The translations under genes were made by a program, and so were the position numbers. This document shows, one piece after another, positions 7,263 to 10,194 of a stretch of DNA of 10,194 nucleotides (the stretch's first letter is position 1; each line of letters opens with the position of its first letter). Source of the DNA: Clostridia bacterium (GTDB lineage: Bacteria > Bacillota > Clostridia > Oscillospirales > CAG-272); assembly GCA_017629925.1 (NCBI GenBank), contig JAGBWH010000084.1:1-10194 (forward strand), in the 5' to 3' direction. A model generated the notes under the pieces. The model was not told the DNA's origin. It was given only the letters and a program-made list of their open reading frames with translations, and made no database searches.

Positions 7263-8092
7263 TACATCACATTTCCTATCGGTAGAAATTTGTTGATGAC
7301 AATCACCGCCGCCAAAGCGACAAGCAACGCCAGCCCAATCCATACATCCACGCCTGTGAATTTGAGTATACGGTATTTCGTTCTTCCCTCGCCGCCGTGA
7401 TAGCATCTGCATTCCATAGCGGTGGCAAGATCCATGGCGTGTTGAAAGGAGGAAACAAACAAAGGAATGAGCACAGGGAGCAAGGCTTTGGCTCGTTTGA
7501 TTAGCCCACCGCTACTGAAATCTGCTCCTCTTGCTTTTTGGGCTTTCATGATTTTGTCGGTTTCTTCAATCAAAGTGGGAATAAACCGCAAAGCAATGGT
7601 CATCATCATGGCAAACTCATGGACGGGCACATGGATTTTTTTAAGCGGAGACAAAAGGGTTTCAATGCCGTCTGTAAGTTGAATGGGGGAGGTGGTATAG
7701 GTCAAAAGCAGACTTGAGCCCATGACAAGCAACACCACTCGTACCACACTCACTAACACCGCGCGCCATATCCCCTCTTCGTAAATGGTGATCTTCCAAA
7801 AAGACAAAAGTGGTTCACCTGTACCTTTTGTGGCGAATAGATTGATCATGCTCATAATGAGCAACACAAAAAACAGCGGTTTGATACTCTTCCATAGCAA
7901 ACGAATACGAATATGACCAACCATGGCGAGCATTGCGGTAAACAGGATCATAAATAGATAAGCAAACACATTTTTCGCACAAAAAATGGCCGCCATATAG
8001 ACAATAGAGCCCACAATTTTCGTGCGCGGGTCGGCTTTATGCAAATGCGATTCTCCGGGGAAAAATTGACCTAAAGTGATATCAGAAATCAT
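7262..8092 (-). CDS. ecfT: ECF transporter transmembrane subunit EcfT
   Basis: This is the 276-residue membrane component of an energy-coupling factor importer, linking the two ATPases to an exchangeable substrate-binding S protein. The N-terminus has the family pattern GQFFPGESHLHKADPRTKI (8-26). Hydrophobic segments lie near 27-60, 70-88, 108-135 and 250-270. The cytoplasmic coupling region contains RFIPTLIEETDKIMKAQKARGAD (169-191), whose ARG motif (187-189) contacts an ATPase. The second coupling motif, usually ARG-like, reads CRC (228-230) in AMECRCYHGGEGRTKYR and keeps the central Arg. The start overlaps the ecfA2 stop by four bases (ATGA), and AAAGGAGGG lies about 9 bases upstream. Membership of a shared (group II) module is inferred from gene order; no S component is present in the window. 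Confidence 0.96.
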   Translation of the reverse strand: MISDITLGQFFPGESHLHKADPRTKIVGSIVYMAAIFCAKNVFAYLFMILFTAMLAMVGHIRIRLLWKSIKPLFFVLLIMSMINLFATKGTGEPLLSFWKITIYEEGIWRAVLVSVVRVVLLVMGSSLLLTYTTSPIQLTDGIETLLSPLKKIHVPVHEFAMMMTIALRFIPTLIEETDKIMKAQKARGADFSSGGLIKRAKALLPVLIPLFVSSFQHAMDLATAMECRCYHGGEGRTKYRILKFTGVDVWIGLALLVALAAVIVINKFLPIGNVM

Positions 8093-9060
8093 TTGTTTTC
8101 CCCTCCTTTGATATAATCAAGAAGGGCTTTTTCTACCCCTTCCACGGTGAAAAGATCACCTAAGAGAGGTATCCCCGCTTTGATGAGTTGCTCTGCGATA
8201 TAGGTGATTTGGGGCTTATCCAAACCATAGGATTGCAAATTCAGCGAAGAGGAGAAAATCTCTTCTACACTACCTGTTTTGACAACGGTGCCATCATGCA
8301 TGAGCACAACCTGATGGCAATATTTAGCCAAATCTTCCATGCTATGGCTCACCAAAATCACAGTAGCACCTGTGGTTTGATTATACGTCGCAATAGCGTC
8401 AAAAATATTCTTTCTGCCCTGGGGATCAAGCCCCGCTGCGGGCTCATCCAAAACCAAAACATCCGGCTCCATGGCAAGCACGCCCGCTATCGCCACTCTT
8501 CTCTTCTCTCCGCCTGACAAATCAAAAGGAGATTTTTGGAGCAATTCAGGACGCAATCCAACCAGGGCTGCGGCGGATTTGGCACGCTTTTGCGCCTCTT
8601 CTTCCGAGAGGCCCATATTTTTTGGCCCATAGCAGATATCCGAGAGCACCGTTTCATCAAAGAGTTGGTATTCCGGATACTGCATGACCAGCCCTATTTG
8701 AAACCGACGCGCTTGCTTTTCCTCTAAGCGTAGCGCATAGGCTTTTTTCCAATATTTATGGTAAAAGAGGGACAAAATGAAAGGTGAGCCAGAGTACCCA
8801 TCCTTTTTCATATCCTCAAGCGCAGCATCTTTGGGAGAAAGATACATATCCGCTCCATCAAAGAGTACCCTGCCCTCTGTGGGGGGGAGCAAACCGCAAA
8901 GCATTTCAAGCAAAGTGGATTTTCCGCTACCCGTATGACCAATCACACCGATGATTTTGCCTTGGGGAAGGGATAGTTTCACGCCATGGAGTGCTTCTTT
9001 TTCAAACGGAGTGCCTTTGCCATAAACATAGCTAACATTCTCAAGCGATAGGGTTTTCAT
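8089..9060 (-). CDS. ecfA2: ECF transporter ATP-binding subunit EcfA2, with an insertion
   Basis: This is one of the paired ABC ATPases that power ECF vitamin/micronutrient uptake at the inner face of the membrane. It has 323 residues from the ATG at 9060. Walker A is GHTGSGKS (41-48). The Q-loop is VMQYPEYQLFDET with Gln127, and the YPEYQLF form marks EcfA2 rather than EcfA1. The signature is LSGGE (181-185), Walker B VLVLDEP (201-207) and the switch His is 239 in SHSMED. Between the first strands and the Q-loop (about 75-118) lies a region with FILSLFYHKYWKK that is longer than in the roughly 285-residue relatives I know, and it accounts for most of the extra length. The chosen start has AAAGGAGG (9077-9070) 9 bases upstream and overlaps the ecfA1 stop as ATGA; the frame open to 9123 is not used. 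A C7 run (8881-8887) is in frame and tolerated. Confidence 0.95.
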   Translation of the reverse strand: MKTLSLENVSYVYGKGTPFEKEALHGVKLSLPQGKIIGVIGHTGSGKSTLLEMLCGLLPPTEGRVLFDGADMYLSPKDAALEDMKKDGYSGSPFILSLFYHKYWKKAYALRLEEKQARRFQIGLVMQYPEYQLFDETVLSDICYGPKNMGLSEEEAQKRAKSAAALVGLRPELLQKSPFDLSGGEKRRVAIAGVLAMEPDVLVLDEPAAGLDPQGRKNIFDAIATYNQTTGATVILVSHSMEDLAKYCHQVVLMHDGTVVKTGSVEEIFSSSLNLQSYGLDKPQITYIAEQLIKAGIPLLGDLFTVEGVEKALLDYIKGGENK

Positions 9061-9929
9061 CTGAAAGTCCCTCCTTTGAGAAAAGCTAAAATCTCGCGCA
9101 CGCAATCGTCTGCACGAAGGCAATCTCCCTCGATTTTCACGCCCTTTTGACGTAGACGCGCCACAAGGTCAGCGCCTTGGGGCACTTCCAACCCGAAATT
9201 GCAAATGCGGGCGGGAGAACGGAATACATCCTCAGGTGTGCCATCATCCACCAAAACGCCGTCGTCAACAACCAAAATGCGCTCAGCTTCAATGGCTTCA
9301 CTCATGTGGTGGGTGATATGCACAATCGCCATACCTTCTTGGTGGAGACGCTTCATGGTGGCGAGAATGTCTTTTCTGCCTTGCGGGTCAAGCATGGCGG
9401 TGGATTCATCAAAAATGATGCAAGCAGGTCTCATTGCCAAAACGCCCGCAATTGCCACTCTCTGCTTTTGCCCACCTGAGAGTTTATGGGGCGCATGGCC
9501 AGCATAGTCCGTCATGCCGACCATCTCAAGCGAGGACTTGACGCGAAGCGCAATTTCCTCTGAGGTAAGCCCCAAGTTTTCAGGCCCAAAAGCAACGTCC
9601 TCTTCTACGATGGTGGCAACAAGTTGGTTATCGGGATTTTGGAACACCATCCCCACTTTTCTGCGCACCTGCAAAATCGTATCGTCTGAAAGAGGGGCAT
9701 TGGTGATAGAAATGCCGTCTATGACGAGTTCGCCTTCTGTGGGCTGCAATATCAAGTTCATCAGTTTTGCCAGAGTGGATTTTCCACTTCCGTTGTGGCC
9801 TATGATGGCAATATATTCGCCCTCATGCACCGAAAAACTGATGTCTTTTAGCGCCGCTTCTGTGTGTGCGCCTTCGTCATTTTCATAGGAAAACATCACG
9901 TGGCGCAAGGTAATTAGTTCTTTATTCAT
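9057..9929 (-). CDS. ecfA1: ECF transporter ATP-binding subunit EcfA1
   Basis: This is the second ABC ATPase of the ECF module, 290 residues from the ATG at 9929. Walker A is GHNGSGKS (44-51). The Q-loop is MVFQNPDNQLVATIVEEDVAFGPENLG, with Gln97; the FQNPDNQ form marks EcfA1. The signature is LSGGQKQR (150-157). Walker B is IIFDESTAMLDP with the catalytic Glu at 175, and the H-loop is THHM with His207. A C-terminal part (about 235-290) covers the usual EcfA1 tail. A GTG two codons upstream (9935) is an alternative start. I prefer the ATG because it overlaps the upstream methyltransferase stop in an ATGAATAA arrangement, suitable for re-initiation, and neither start has a clear Shine-Dalgarno. 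EcfA1 pairs with EcfA2 as a heterodimer on EcfT. A paralogous duplication with ecfA2 is evident from the shared motifs. Confidence 0.95.
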   Translation of the reverse strand: MNKELITLRHVMFSYENDEGAHTEAALKDISFSVHEGEYIAIIGHNGSGKSTLAKLMNLILQPTEGELVIDGISITNAPLSDDTILQVRRKVGMVFQNPDNQLVATIVEEDVAFGPENLGLTSEEIALRVKSSLEMVGMTDYAGHAPHKLSGGQKQRVAIAGVLAMRPACIIFDESTAMLDPQGRKDILATMKRLHQEGMAIVHITHHMSEAIEAERILVVDDGVLVDDGTPEDVFRSPARICNFGLEVPQGADLVARLRQKGVKIEGDCLRADDCVREILAFLKGGTFR

Positions 9930-10194
9930 GTTCACTTTGTGAGAAAGAAATGCGAACAGAACTACCGCAAGGCAAATACAGTTTTGTTTGGCTTACGGGC
10001 AGTCCAAGTTCTTCTGCCTCAATATTTCCATTATATTTTGATAGTATTCTTTGAGATGCCATGTATTTCATGGTAGAGGCTGAAAGCCCTGTGGTGTAAG
10101 AATTCAGCACAAAGAAGAGGGGATTGTCTGATAGCAAATCCACCGCAATGCGGAGAAAATCATCAATGCATTCTTCCAGCTTCCACACCTCACC
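9922..10194 (-). CDS. C-terminal fragment of a class I SAM-dependent methyltransferase (RlmI/COG1092-like), cut by window edge
   Basis: Only the last 90 residues are visible and the frame is open to the right edge. The stretch starts GEVWKLEE, then has a helix, LLSDNPLFFVLNSYTTGLSA, and ends with LGLPVSQTKLYLPCGSSVRI before a short hydrophilic tail. The NSYTTGLS and LPCGxS patterns resemble the end of clostridial RlmI-like (COG1092, PF10672-type) RNA methyltransferases, where the preceding text is usually a PPxYGRGxxGE motif. That catalytic part and the SAM-binding motifs are outside the window, so the assignment rests on pattern memory. Its stop codon lies inside the start of ecfA1 (8-base overlap with the ATG), which suggests it heads, or belongs to, the same operon. 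Confidence 0.65.
   Translation of the reverse strand, partial: GEVWKLEECIDDFLRIAVDLLSDNPLFFVLNSYTTGLSASTMKYMASQRILSKYNGNIEAEELGLPVSQTKLYLPCGSSVRISFSQSEHE

Noticed and set aside
7263..7412. N-terminal extension of truA
   Set aside because: The extra 50 residues are out-of-frame translation of ecfT, and TruA family proteins begin at the MRYLATITY start.
8881..8887. G7 run (C7 in ecfA2) as a frameshift site
   Set aside because: The reading frame runs correctly through it from Walker A to the Q-loop, so there is no sign of a disrupted or programmed shift.
9061..9123. N-terminal extension of ecfA2
   Set aside because: It is Arg-rich and overlaps the ecfA1 end in another frame; the ATG at 9060 has a strong ribosome site and fits the family start.

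Overview
The window looks like ordinary chromosome from a low-to-mid GC Gram-positive bacterium, most likely a member of the Clostridia (Oscillospiraceae/Ruminococcaceae-like). This is inferred from the gene order ecfA1-ecfA2-ecfT-truA, the clostridial style of the class A penicillin-binding protein, a Cthe_2159-type lipoprotein, and GGGCTGT-type hairpin terminators. I see no phage, transposase, CRISPR, tRNA or rRNA signal. No stretch over 300 bases lacks a gene.

Layout. The left end (1-1758, + strand) holds the C-terminal part of a ComEC/Rec2 DNA-uptake channel gene that begins outside the window. It converges on ychF (minus strand, 1825-2919), and the two share a hairpin that can terminate in both directions. 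Everything from ychF to the right end is on the minus strand. Read in transcription order from the right edge, there is a partial class I SAM-dependent methyltransferase, then ecfA1, ecfA2, ecfT and truA. These five genes overlap one another by 1 to 8 bases and form one tightly coupled operon. A 149-bp intergenic region follows. It holds two hairpins, and the larger one, with its T tract, stops only 6 bases before the ATG of a class A penicillin-binding protein gene. Next, 26 bp beyond the PBP, is a short lipoprotein gene of the Cthe_2159 carbohydrate-binding family. Then comes ychF, which has its own good sigma-A-like promoter.

How the genes work together. EcfA1, EcfA2 and EcfT are the shared energising module of a group II ECF vitamin/micronutrient importer; no substrate-binding S component is in view. 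TruA (tRNA pseudouridine synthase) travels with this module in many Firmicutes, but the usual downstream rplM-rpsI pair is absent here. The PBP and lipoprotein form a probable two-gene envelope operon. YchF and ComEC are unrelated housekeeping and accessory functions.

Nothing here amounts to a clear new system. The best leads are the terminator-like leader abutting the PBP start codon, the roughly 40-residue insertion in EcfA2, the eroded metallo-beta-lactamase motifs of ComEC, and the PBP-lipoprotein pairing.
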